Positions 1 to 5,650 of a DNA stretch of 5,650 nt are shown piece by piece; within the stretch, counting starts at the first letter, position 1, and every line of letters begins with the position of its first letter. The notes below the pieces were generated by a model. That model was given only the letters and a program-made list of their open reading frames with translations, was not told the origin of the DNA and ran no database searches. A program made the position numbers and the translations under genes. Location of the stretch: the NCBI GenBank assembly GCA_903928755.1, contig CAIYSH010000416.1:1-5650 (forward strand), in the 5' to 3' direction. This DNA comes from an uncultured Alphaproteobacteria bacterium. Lineage in GTDB: Bacteria; Pseudomonadota; Alphaproteobacteria; Caulobacterales; Caulobacteraceae.

Positions 1-653
1 ATTCCACCGTCCAGAACTGGTATCCAGGCGATCCTGAAACCGGGAAGGGTGGCATCTATAACTTCGTGACCAAGCGGGCCGACTGTCGCGGTGACAGGTC
101 AAAGGTATCCTGGACCCAGGTTGAGACCGGCTCGGCCATAACCTGGAAATATCCTTCCTGCGTCCTGCGGGGCGAGGGATCCAGTGGCGAATTCTATTCC
201 ATTGCGATCACCAATGGCCGTCAACAGGCCGACACCGGGACGAAGATGATCCACCTGGGGGCCAATACCCGCTCGCGGATCATTTCCAAGGGCATCAGTG
301 CCGGTCGGTCGTCCAACACCTATCGCGGTCTGGTTTCGGCACATCCCAAGGCCCGGGGCGCGCGTAACTTCACCCAGTGCGACAGCCTGTTGATCGGCAA
401 GACAAGCGGGGCCCATACGGTGCCCTATGTGGAGGCGCGTAACAGCGCCTGTGTCTTTGAGCATGAAGCCACCACAACCCGGTTGTCGGATGATCAGCTG
501 TTCTATGCGATGCAGCGCGGTCTCTCACAGGAAGAAGCCGTCCAGCTGCTGGTCAATGGCTTCGTCAAGGATGTCCTGCAGGAACTCCCCATGGAGTTTG
601 CTGTCGAGGCCCAGAAACTGGTCGCAATCTCGTTGGAAGGAAGTGTCGGATGA
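1..653 (+). CDS. sufB: Fe-S cluster assembly scaffold protein SufB, C-terminal part (5' end outside window)
   Basis: SufB is the cytoplasmic scaffold of the SufBC2D complex, on which nascent Fe-S clusters are thought to form. The frame is open from position 3 to the TGA at 651-653 and gives 216 residues. Compared from memory with the 495-residue E. coli protein, these align without gaps to residues 280-495, so roughly 279 N-terminal residues lie left of the window. The visible part is the end of the beta-helix core (motifs STVQNW, FVTKRA, SWTQVETGSAITWKYPS, GEFYS, TGTKMIH, SKGISAG) and the helical C-terminal domain (DQLFYAMQRG, ELPMEFAVEAQKL). Visible Cys126 in NFTQCDS corresponds to E. coli Cys405, and the EHE triad at visible 153-155 corresponds to Glu432-His433-Glu434, residues implicated in cluster assembly. 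It ends in an ATGA overlap with the next gene. The family assignment is secure. Confidence 0.97.
   Translation, partial: STVQNWYPGDPETGKGGIYNFVTKRADCRGDRSKVSWTQVETGSAITWKYPSCVLRGEGSSGEFYSIAITNGRQQADTGTKMIHLGANTRSRIISKGISAGRSSNTYRGLVSAHPKARGARNFTQCDSLLIGKTSGAHTVPYVEARNSACVFEHEATTTRLSDDQLFYAMQRGLSQEEAVQLLVNGFVKDVLQELPMEFAVEAQKLVAISLEGSVG
637..642 (+). promoter_or_regulatory. ribosome binding site for the sufB-sufC intervening gene
   Basis: The purine run AAGGAA lies inside the 3' end of sufB, 7 nt before the ATG at 650. Together with the ATGA overlap with the sufB stop, it supports real translation of the small gene and argues against a chance ORF. Confidence 0.6.
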
Positions 654-1051
654 GCAAGGACAGCCAGGTTCGCTCCGTTTCGCTGCGTCAGGCATTTTCC
701 GATGAACTGGGGCGGCGCGAGATCGAGCGCAGGACGCGTGAGGATGCCGAGCGTGCGCAGCAGGAGGCAGACAACAGCCGGGCCATGGCGCTCTACGATA
801 CCCTCGCGGCCGAGGGAGATTTCCTGCGTGAAAAGGGCCTGATCCTGGACCACACCCGCTACGCCGTGACCCTGGATCATGAGAATTTCCGGCTGCGCGT
901 CTATTTCGAAGACGACAAGGCCAGTGTCACTTCGGCGGACAAGCGCAATACGGCCTCCCTCAGCGCGGCACCCCGCAAGCAGGATACAGTCGACAGCGTC
1001 GAAGCCGCTGTCGAAGTCCTGGCGCAATACCTTGCCGATGAGAGCTTCTGA
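650..1051 (+). CDS. uncharacterised 133-residue protein encoded between sufB and sufC
   Basis: I do not recognise this protein. Its ATG at 650 overlaps the sufB stop (ATGA) and its TGA at 1049-1051 overlaps the sufC ATG (TGATG), so it is almost certainly co-translated with the SUF genes. Residues about 13-62 are rich in Glu, Arg, Ala and Gln and look like a long amphipathic helix or short coiled coil. Residues about 69-98 (YAVTLDHENFRLRVYFED region) look like two or three beta strands. Residues about 112-133 (DSVEAAVEVLAQYLADESF) look like a closing helix. It contains no cysteine and only two histidines (69 and 77), so cysteine ligation of a cluster or persulfide carriage is excluded. There is no signal peptide or membrane segment. 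Inference: a cytoplasmic accessory or structural partner of SufBCD. It could instead be a lineage-specific protein of unrelated role carried in the operon. The gene call is strong; the function is unknown. Confidence 0.85.
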   Translation: MSKDSQVRSVSLRQAFSDELGRREIERRTREDAERAQQEADNSRAMALYDTLAAEGDFLREKGLILDHTRYAVTLDHENFRLRVYFEDDKASVTSADKRNTASLSAAPRKQDTVDSVEAAVEVLAQYLADESF

Positions 1052-1797
1052 TGTTGAAAATCAATAACCTCCACGCAAAAATTGATGGCAAGGAAATCCT
1101 GAAGGGTCTGACCCTTGAGGTTCCGGCAGGGCAGGTCCATGCCATTATGGGCCCCAACGGCGCGGGGAAGTCCACCCTGTCCTATGTCCTGACCGGGAGG
1201 ACCGGCTATGACGTTACCGGCGGCTCCGCCAGCCTGAATGGTGAGGATCTGCTTGGCCTGGACGCCAGTGAACGCGCAACCCGGGGGTTGTTTCTTTCCT
1301 TCCAGTACCCCCTTGAAATCGCAGGTGTTCCTGCGCTCACCTTCATCCGGTCTGCGCTCAATGCCCAACGCAAGGCCCGCGGCGAGGACGAGATCAAGGC
1401 CCCGGATTTCCTGAAGCTTGCCAGGACCCAGGCCGCAGCCTTGAAGATCGACTTCGACATGCTCAAGCGTCCGCTGAATGTGGGCTTCTCCGGTGGTGAG
1501 AAAAAGCGGATGGAAATCTTCCAGGCAGCAATGCTTTCCCCCCGTTTCCTCATCCTGGATGAGACGGACTCGGGCCTCGACATTGATGCCCTGAAGATCG
1601 TCTCCGAGGGCGTCAACGCCATGCGATCGCCTGAAAGGTCCATGCTGGTCATTACCCACTACCAGCGTCTGCTGGACTACATCAAACCAGACCGCGTCCA
1701 TGTCCTGGCTGGAGGTCGGATCGTTCAGTCGGGAGGGCCCGAGCTGGCCCTCGAACTGGAACGCGAAGGTTATGACAAGTATGCGAGGGCAGCGTGA
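1051..1797 (+). CDS. sufC: Fe-S cluster assembly ATPase SufC
   Basis: SufC is the soluble ABC-type ATPase of the SufBC2D scaffold. ATP-driven SufC dimerisation is known to reshape SufB-SufD and expose the assembly site. All motifs are intact: Walker A GPNGAGKST at residues 34-42 (Lys40), Q-loop Gln85 in SFQYP, signature FSGGEKKR at 146-153, Walker B FLILDE at 166-171 with catalytic Glu171, D-loop SGLD at 174-177, and H-loop His203 in ITHYQR. The combination DETDSGLDIDAL plus ITHYQRLLDYIKPD separates SufC from transport ATPases, and there is no membrane partner gene nearby. Its 248 residues match the E. coli length as I recall it. The ATG overlaps the upstream stop by one base, with a modest purine stretch (GAGAG at 1040-1044) before it. 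It ends in a GTGA overlap with sufD. Confidence 0.98.
   Translation: MLKINNLHAKIDGKEILKGLTLEVPAGQVHAIMGPNGAGKSTLSYVLTGRTGYDVTGGSASLNGEDLLGLDASERATRGLFLSFQYPLEIAGVPALTFIRSALNAQRKARGEDEIKAPDFLKLARTQAAALKIDFDMLKRPLNVGFSGGEKKRMEIFQAAMLSPRFLILDETDSGLDIDALKIVSEGVNAMRSPERSMLVITHYQRLLDYIKPDRVHVLAGGRIVQSGGPELALELEREGYDKYARAA
1785..1788 (+). promoter_or_regulatory. ribosome binding site for sufD
   Basis: GAGG sits 5 nt upstream of the GTG at 1794 and inside the end of sufC. It supports the choice of the GTG that overlaps the sufC stop as GTGA. Confidence 0.6.
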
Positions 1798-2831
1798 GCC
1801 TGAGCTCTGCGCTTGAGACGGGTGAAGTTTCGCGTCTGCCTGGCCGGCGTGACGAGGACTGGCGCTGGACAGACCTTCGGGGCCTGCTGAAGGCCCTGCC
1901 GCCCAGATCGGCGGGTCTGCCGCCTGAGGAGCTCGAGGCCGGGGCATTTGATGCCCTGGGCGATGACATCCGCATCCTCGCCGGTGGTGCGGAGACCCAG
2001 GCGGTCGTCGTCGACGAGGATGTTGAAACCACGGTTGTGCTCAGGTTTCTGTCCCGGGCGGCCACCAGCCTGCAGGCGTCTGTCACCCTCCATGTCGGGG
2101 CGGGCGCGAAGTTGACGGTCTATGAAACCTATGAAGGCGACGGCAGTGCCTATGTGACAAATGCCGATCTGCGGTTCGAGATTGCAGTCGGGGCAAGTGT
2201 AGAACGGGTCGTGCTGGCCTCGGATGGCGAGGAAGGCATTCTTGTCTCCCAGGCCGGGGTGAAGCTTGGTGCCGGGAGCGCATTTTCCCAGACCATCGCG
2301 ACCACAGGCGCGCGTCGGCAGAGACTGGAAACCACGGTAGAGCACCCCGGGGCAGGGGCGGAAGTCCGGCTTGACGGGCTCTATCTGCTGGCAGGCAAGC
2401 GGCATGCGGATCTGACGACCACCGTGCGCCATCTTGGCGTTGACGGTTCGACCAGCCAATTGACCAAGGGTGTAGTCCGTGATCAGTCCCGGGGTGTCTT
2501 TCAGGGCCGGATCGTGGTGGAGCCGGGGGCTGACCGGACCGAGGCCCGGATGGGACACCACGCCCTTGTCCTGTCTGACAGGGCAGAGGTCGATGCCAGA
2601 CCTGAATTGCTGATCCATGCTGACGATGTCCAGTGTGCCCATGGCAACACCATTGGGGCATTGGATGAAGAGGCAATTTTCTACATGGAACAGCGTGGCC
2701 TTTCAGAGGTCATGGCCCGTGCACTGCTGATCGGGGCATTTGTCAGCGAGGTTGCAGACAGGCTCCGGGCACCGGGCGGACGAGACGTCGTTCAGGACTG
2801 GATTGCTGAGCACATGGAGGTCGCTTCGTGA
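1794..2831 (+). CDS. sufD: Fe-S cluster assembly protein SufD (short N-terminal domain)
   Basis: SufD is the SufB paralogue that completes the SufBC2D scaffold and is linked to iron acquisition and cluster formation at the SufB-SufD interface. The N-terminal LPGRRDEDWRWTDLRGLL (residues 15-32) is the family's Arg-x-x-Glu-x-Trp-x-(Y/W)-T-x-Leu motif. A beta-helix follows (about 70-275) with SDRAEVDARPEL at 261-272. The C-terminal helical domain carries DDVQCAHGNTIG, with Cys281 and His283; His283 corresponds to E. coli His360, a proposed cluster-assembly residue. At 345 residues it is shorter than the roughly 420 of E. coli SufD; about 20 residues before the RxxEdW motif are absent and the rest of the shortfall falls between that motif and the beta-helix. 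The GTG start overlaps the sufC stop (GTGA) and has a Shine-Dalgarno-like GAGG; I see no frameshift that would explain the shorter length. Confidence 0.95.
   Translation: MSLSSALETGEVSRLPGRRDEDWRWTDLRGLLKALPPRSAGLPPEELEAGAFDALGDDIRILAGGAETQAVVVDEDVETTVVLRFLSRAATSLQASVTLHVGAGAKLTVYETYEGDGSAYVTNADLRFEIAVGASVERVVLASDGEEGILVSQAGVKLGAGSAFSQTIATTGARRQRLETTVEHPGAGAEVRLDGLYLLAGKRHADLTTTVRHLGVDGSTSQLTKGVVRDQSRGVFQGRIVVEPGADRTEARMGHHALVLSDRAEVDARPELLIHADDVQCAHGNTIGALDEEAIFYMEQRGLSEVMARALLIGAFVSEVADRLRAPGGRDVVQDWIAEHMEVAS
2816..2820 (+). promoter_or_regulatory. strong ribosome binding site for sufS
   Basis: A full GGAGG core lies 7 nt upstream of the GTG at 2828, inside the end of sufD. It fixes the GTG that overlaps the sufD stop as the start of sufS. 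Confidence 0.75.
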
Positions 2832-4042
2832 CCTTTGATGTGGAGTCCGTTCGGGCACAGTTCCCGATCCTGGGTCGTCAGGTGAATGGCAAACCCCTTG
2901 TCTATCTCGACAGCGCGGCCTCCGCCCAGAAACCACAGGCCGTGATCGACGCCATGACGGCGGCCATGACGAACTCCTATGCCAATGTTCATCGCGGGCT
3001 GCACACGCTTGCCAATGAGACAACGGAAGCGTTTGAAGCCTCCCGTCGGCGGGTGGCCAGCTTCATTGGAGCTGATCCATCCGAGATTGTCTTTACCAAG
3101 GGTGCTACCGAGGCCATCAACCTCGTGGCATCCGGATTGGGACAGTCCCTGATTGCCGGCGATGAGATCCTGCTCACTGAAATGGAGCACCATGCTAATA
3201 TCGTGCCCTGGCACTTCCTGCGGGAACGTCAGGGGGTGGTTCTGAAATTCGCCCCGGTGCTTGACGATGGCCGCCTCGATCTGGACGCGTTCAAGGCTCT
3301 GCTGTCGCCCAGGACCAGGGTGGCGGCCTTCACGCACATGTCCAACGTGCTGGGCACGGTGAATCCGGTGGCCGAGATGGTCGCGGCGGCCCGGCAGGTC
3401 GGCGCAACGACACTGATCGATGGATGCCAGGCCATTGTGCATCTGGACGTCAAGGTCCGGGATCTAGATGTTGATTTTTATGTCTTTTCCGGTCACAAGC
3501 TCTACGGGCCTACAGGTATCGGTGCCCTCTACGGCAAGGCCGAGCGCCTGGCTGTCCTGCCGCCCTATCAGGGCGGTGGCGAGATGATAGCCGATGTGGC
3601 GCTGGACCGTATCACCTATGCCGACCCGCCCCACCGGTTTGAGGCGGGCACACCGCCCATACTCGAAGCCATCGGCCTTGAGGCGGCCCTGACCTGGTTC
3701 CAGGGCCTGGATCGTGACGCGGCCGCGGCCCATGAGCATGGCCTGTATCACAGGGCGCGGGAGGGTCTTGCCGGTGCCAACTGGCTGAAGGTGATCGGGG
3801 AAGCTCCGGGCAAAGGTGCCATACTGAGTTTCACGGTCGATGGCGCGCATGCCCATGATGTGGCGCAGATTCTTGACCGTTATGGGGTCGCTGTCCGCGC
3901 CGGTGCCCACTGTGCTGAACCCCTGATGCGCCGGTTCGGCGTGACATCAAGCCTGAGGGCGTCTTTCGCGCTCTACAATACCGAAGCCGAGGTCGACGCC
4001 TTTGTCGACGCCCTCAATCGCACCCACGCCTTCTTCGTCTGA
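2828..4042 (+). CDS. sufS: cysteine desulfurase SufS (group II, PLP-dependent)
   Basis: SufS converts L-cysteine to L-alanine and holds the sulfur as a persulfide for transfer to the SufBCD scaffold. The 404-residue protein has the class V aminotransferase fold throughout. The N-terminal LVYLDSAASAQKP (24-36) is typical. His121 in EMEHHANIVPW is positioned to stack on PLP, and Asp198 and Gln201 in LIDGCQA contact the cofactor. Lys224 in FSGHKLYGPTG is the Schiff-base lysine, and the persulfide cysteine is Cys362 in RAGAHCAEPLM, with Arg377 in SSLRASF for the substrate carboxylate. The RAGxHC context with a short active-site loop is the group II (SufS/CsdA) type, not IscS. Group II enzymes normally need a SufE or SufU acceptor, and none is in this window. 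The start is a GTG overlapping the sufD stop. Confidence 0.97.
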   Translation: MTFDVESVRAQFPILGRQVNGKPLVYLDSAASAQKPQAVIDAMTAAMTNSYANVHRGLHTLANETTEAFEASRRRVASFIGADPSEIVFTKGATEAINLVASGLGQSLIAGDEILLTEMEHHANIVPWHFLRERQGVVLKFAPVLDDGRLDLDAFKALLSPRTRVAAFTHMSNVLGTVNPVAEMVAAARQVGATTLIDGCQAIVHLDVKVRDLDVDFYVFSGHKLYGPTGIGALYGKAERLAVLPPYQGGGEMIADVALDRITYADPPHRFEAGTPPILEAIGLEAALTWFQGLDRDAAAAHEHGLYHRAREGLAGANWLKVIGEAPGKGAILSFTVDGAHAHDVAQILDRYGVAVRAGAHCAEPLMRRFGVTSSLRASFALYNTEAEVDAFVDALNRTHAFFV

Positions 4043-4049
4043 GATTCCC

Positions 4050-4400
4050 ATGGATGACGCAACTCCCCCCGTTACGCCCTTGTCCCAGACCGAACTGGAC
4101 AAGCTGACAGATCTGCTGATCGAGAAGTTCAAGACCGTATTCGATCCGGAAATCCCGGTGGATATCTACGAGCTGGGCCTGATCTATAAGGTTGATGTGT
4201 CCGACACCAAGGACGTTGCCATCGACATGACCCTGACCGCCCCTGGGTGCCCCGTCGCCGGTGAAATGCCGGGCTGGGTCGAGGACGCTGTCCGCGAAAT
4301 ACCCGATCTCGGAAAGGTGAAGGTGGACCTGGTGTTTGATCCGCCGTGGGATCCGTCGCGCATGTCGGACGAAGCAAAACTTCAACTCAACATGTTCTGA
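4050..4400 (+). CDS. sufT: SUF-associated MIP18/DUF59 family protein (SufT-like)
   Basis: This 116-residue protein belongs to the MIP18 (DUF59) family, whose SUF-linked members help mature Fe-S proteins; the molecular role is not settled. Hallmarks are the helix ending in VFDPEIPVDIYELGLIY (residues 30-46), a middle beta strand (DVAIDMTLTAPGCP) carrying the conserved Cys67, and VDLVFDPPWDPSRMSDEAK at 92-110. The first 15 or so residues (ATPPVTPLSQ) are Pro/Thr-rich and probably disordered. The ATG at 4050 lies 7 nt after the sufS stop and has only a weak GAG as ribosome binding site, so coupling to sufS is likely. A TTG at 4002, with GAGG 9 nt upstream, would add 16 residues but lies inside sufS and adds only Ser/Pro-rich sequence; I prefer the ATG. 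The symbol follows the common name for this operon member; the family call is firmer than the symbol. Confidence 0.9.
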   Translation: MDDATPPVTPLSQTELDKLTDLLIEKFKTVFDPEIPVDIYELGLIYKVDVSDTKDVAIDMTLTAPGCPVAGEMPGWVEDAVREIPDLGKVKVDLVFDPPWDPSRMSDEAKLQLNMF

Positions 4401-4406
4401 CCCCAT

Positions 4407-4820
4407 ATGGATGACATGGACAATCTCAACCTCGTCACATCTACCCCCCGCCAACGCCGTCCGCGGCCCAAGGTGGTCAGCCTGACGCCCGAAGCTGCCG
4501 CGCGGGTCCAGGAGATCATGTCCAGGGCCGAGAAGCCCTGTGCCGGGCTGCGGGTCGGGGTGAAAAATGGCGGCTGTGCGGGACAGGAATATGTCCTCGA
4601 ATACGCCGAGGCAGCCAATCTCCTTGACGAAGTCGTGGAGGACCATGGGGTCACCATTCTGGTGGAGCCCAAGGCTGTGCTGTTCCTGATCGGAACCGTC
4701 ATCGATTACGAAGTGACCAAGCTGTCGGCCAAGTTCGTGTTCCGTAACCCGAACGAGACCGATGCCTGTGGATGCGGCGAGAGCGTGACCATTGAGCCCG
4801 GTCGCGCACTGGAAGCCTGA
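4407..4820 (+). CDS. sufA: A-type Fe-S carrier protein, SufA/IscA family
   Basis: A-type carriers accept Fe-S clusters from the scaffold and deliver them to apo-proteins. The 137-residue product has the HesB/IscA fold from about residue 23 (VVSLTPEAAARVQEIM) to the end. The three ligand cysteines are present: Cys57 in VKNGGCAGQEY, and Cys121 and Cys123 in the C-terminal ACGCGES, with 63 residues between the first two, as in the family. The preceding NPNETDACGCG is typical. An extra N-terminal stretch (1-22) contains a basic, proline-rich RQRRPRPK segment; an in-frame ATG at 4416 could be the real start but would only remove three residues. There are 6 nt between it and the upstream stop and no clear Shine-Dalgarno, so translation probably depends on coupling. 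SufA and IscA cannot be told apart from sequence alone; location in the suf operon favours SufA. Confidence 0.92.
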   Translation: MDDMDNLNLVTSTPRQRRPRPKVVSLTPEAAARVQEIMSRAEKPCAGLRVGVKNGGCAGQEYVLEYAEAANLLDEVVEDHGVTILVEPKAVLFLIGTVIDYEVTKLSAKFVFRNPNETDACGCGESVTIEPGRALEA

Positions 4821-4828
4821 AGGCGCCT
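4821..4828. other. 8-bp perfect palindrome between convergent stop codons
   Basis: AGGCGCCT is its own reverse complement. It spans the 6-nt gap between the A-type carrier stop (TGA, 4818-4820) and the crotonase stop (TAG on the - strand, 4827-4829). Having no loop, it cannot make a terminator hairpin in RNA. A weak 4-bp stem (GCGG at 4833-4836 with CCGC at 4844-4847) lies beside it, with no T-run. I see no convincing intrinsic terminator for either gene. Confidence 0.35.
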
Positions 4829-5630
4829 ATCTGCGGGTGAAAACCGCGATGCGCTTCTGAAGGAAGGCCAGAACGCCCTCGCGGAAGTCGTTGGTCCGAC
4901 CCGCCAGTTTCTGCGCCATCCGCTCGTTGTGGAGTTGTTCGCTCCAGGCGGAGTCCAGGCTTTCCCAGATCAGCTTGCGGATCGAGCCCAGGGCCCAGGG
5001 ACCGTCCGCCAATGACCGGGCCAGGTCCATGGCTGTTGCCATAAGCTGGTCATCAGGCACGCAACGATTGACAAGGCCCCACTCCAAAGCGGTCTTGCCG
5101 AAAATTTTCTCGCCCATCAAAGCCATTTCCATGGCGCGGGCCTTGCCGATAAGACGGGGCAGCAGATAGGTGGATCCGCCGTCGGGAACCAGGCCGATCC
5201 GTCGGAATGCCTGAAGGAAATATGCGCTTTCGGCGGCAATGATCAAATCGCCCATCAGTGCGATGGAACACCCCACACCAGCCGCTGCGCCGTTTACCGC
5301 GGTCACGAGGGGCAGGGGATAGTCTCGCATGGCGGTCATGAAAGGGTTGTAGACGGTCTCCAGGGCCGCGCCAGCGTCGGGCCCTTCAGGATCCGTGGGC
5401 TCTTCCGATGCCCCGCCGCGGCCGGACAGATTGGCGCCAGAGCAGAAGCCGCGTCCTTCACCCGTCAGGACGACACAACGCACCTCTGAGCCTTCGCGGA
5501 TGAAGCTACGGAAAGCATCATGCAGTTCTGCGACGAGATCGACGCCGGCTGCATTCATGGTCGCCGGGTCTGACAGGGTCACGACCGCGATCCCGTCAGC
5601 GATTGCAGTCTTGATTTTTGTATAGGCCAT
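4827..5630 (-). CDS. enoyl-CoA hydratase/isomerase family protein, PaaG-like
   Basis: A crotonase-superfamily protein of 267 residues that binds an acyl-CoA thioester and stabilises its enolate. Oxyanion-hole segments are GRGFCSGANL (59-68) and VNGAAAGVGCS (112-122). The two glutamates of true enoyl-CoA hydratases (rat Glu144 and Glu164) are not at their places: by my alignment they are Ser122 and about Phe142. Asp150 in GLVPDGGSTYLLPR matches the acidic residue of isomerases and of PaaG. The middle (YNPFMTAMRDYPLPLVTAVNG) and the end (KLAGRTNDFREGVLAFLQKR) also resemble PaaG, the ring-1,2-epoxyphenylacetyl-CoA isomerase. I infer an isomerase-type activity, but fatty-acid enoyl-CoA isomerisation is equally possible because no other phenylacetate gene is visible. 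The ATG follows GGAGG by 5 nt. Convergent with the SUF operon and presumably unrelated in function. Confidence 0.93.
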   Translation of the reverse strand: MAYTKIKTAIADGIAVVTLSDPATMNAAGVDLVAELHDAFRSFIREGSEVRCVVLTGEGRGFCSGANLSGRGGASEEPTDPEGPDAGAALETVYNPFMTAMRDYPLPLVTAVNGAAAGVGCSIALMGDLIIAAESAYFLQAFRRIGLVPDGGSTYLLPRLIGKARAMEMALMGEKIFGKTALEWGLVNRCVPDDQLMATAMDLARSLADGPWALGSIRKLIWESLDSAWSEQLHNERMAQKLAGRTNDFREGVLAFLQKRIAVFTRR

Positions 5631-5635
5631 TGCAT

Positions 5636-5640
5636 CCTCC
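5636..5640 (-). promoter_or_regulatory. ribosome binding site for the PaaG-like gene
   Basis: On the - strand GGAGG lies 5 nt before the ATG at 5630-5628, an ideal spacing that fixes the start. Only ten more bases are available upstream, so the promoter is not visible. Confidence 0.8.
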
Positions 5641-5650
5641 CAGGATCGTA

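Noticed and set aside
901..1947. 348-residue open frame on the - strand across the unknown gene, sufC and sufD
   Set aside because: It lies antisense to well-supported genes, its translation shows no family motif and is rich in the Gly/Pro/Arg/His typical of the reverse frame of GC-rich coding DNA.
1770..2642. 290-residue open frame on the - strand inside sufD
   Set aside because: It is antisense to a clear SufD and has no recognisable domain; long shadow frames are expected at this GC content.
2792..3442. 216-residue open frame on the - strand inside sufS
   Set aside because: It is antisense to catalytic parts of SufS, with no family motif and no convincing start context.
3992..4012. Direct repeat GTCGACGCC twice with a 12-base period near the end of sufS
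   Set aside because: It encodes VDAFVDA in a C-terminal helix and is in frame; this is ordinary coding repetition with only two copies, not a regulatory or recombination site.
4014..4646. 210-residue open frame on the - strand across sufT and the A-type carrier
   Set aside because: It covers two genes with intact conserved motifs on the + strand and has no recognisable content of its own.
4833..4847. GCGG/CCGC inverted repeat as a terminator for the SUF operon
   Set aside because: The stem is only 4 bp, there is no following T-run, and it lies within the coding end of the crotonase gene.

Overview
The window holds the distal part of a SUF iron-sulfur cluster assembly operon on the + strand, with a convergent crotonase-family gene at the right end. 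The order is sufB (C-terminal part, cut by the left edge), a small unrecognised gene, sufC, sufD, sufS, a SufT-like MIP18/DUF59 gene and an A-type carrier of the SufA/IscA family. A gene for an enoyl-CoA hydratase/isomerase-family protein, closest to PaaG from memory, follows on the - strand. The DNA is GC-rich with GC-rich third codon positions. The gene order (sufB-orf-sufCDS-sufT-A-type carrier), together with a SufD whose N-terminus is short, suggests an alphaproteobacterium, perhaps of the Caulobacterales/Hyphomonadales type. That placement is inference from gene order and protein style, not from a database search.

Layout. Positions 1-653 encode the last 216 residues of SufB. Positions 650-1051 encode a 133-residue, cysteine-free protein that I do not recognise. 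SufC (1051-1797), SufD (1794-2831) and SufS (2828-4042) follow with stop/start overlaps of 1-4 nt. The SufT-like gene (4050-4400) and the A-type carrier (4407-4820) are each separated from the gene before by only 6-7 nt. The crotonase gene runs from 5630 down to 4827, so the two convergent stop codons are 6 nt apart. No stretch over 300 bases lacks a gene. The operon promoter and any IscR/Rrf2-type operator lie to the left of the window, and I see no tRNA, rRNA, CRISPR array, insertion sequence or convincing intrinsic terminator.

How the genes work together. SufS takes sulfur from cysteine as a persulfide. The SufB-SufC-SufD complex receives the sulfur and assembles a cluster, using SufC ATP hydrolysis. 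The A-type carrier passes clusters to client proteins, and the MIP18-like SufT is thought to help mature Fe-S proteins. Key catalytic or ligand residues of all these proteins are intact where visible. A sulfur acceptor for SufS (SufE or SufU) is not in the window.

Most of the window is a conventional housekeeping locus. The point most worth following up is the unknown gene locked between sufB and sufC by overlapping stop and start codons, which makes it a candidate uncharacterised SUF accessory protein.
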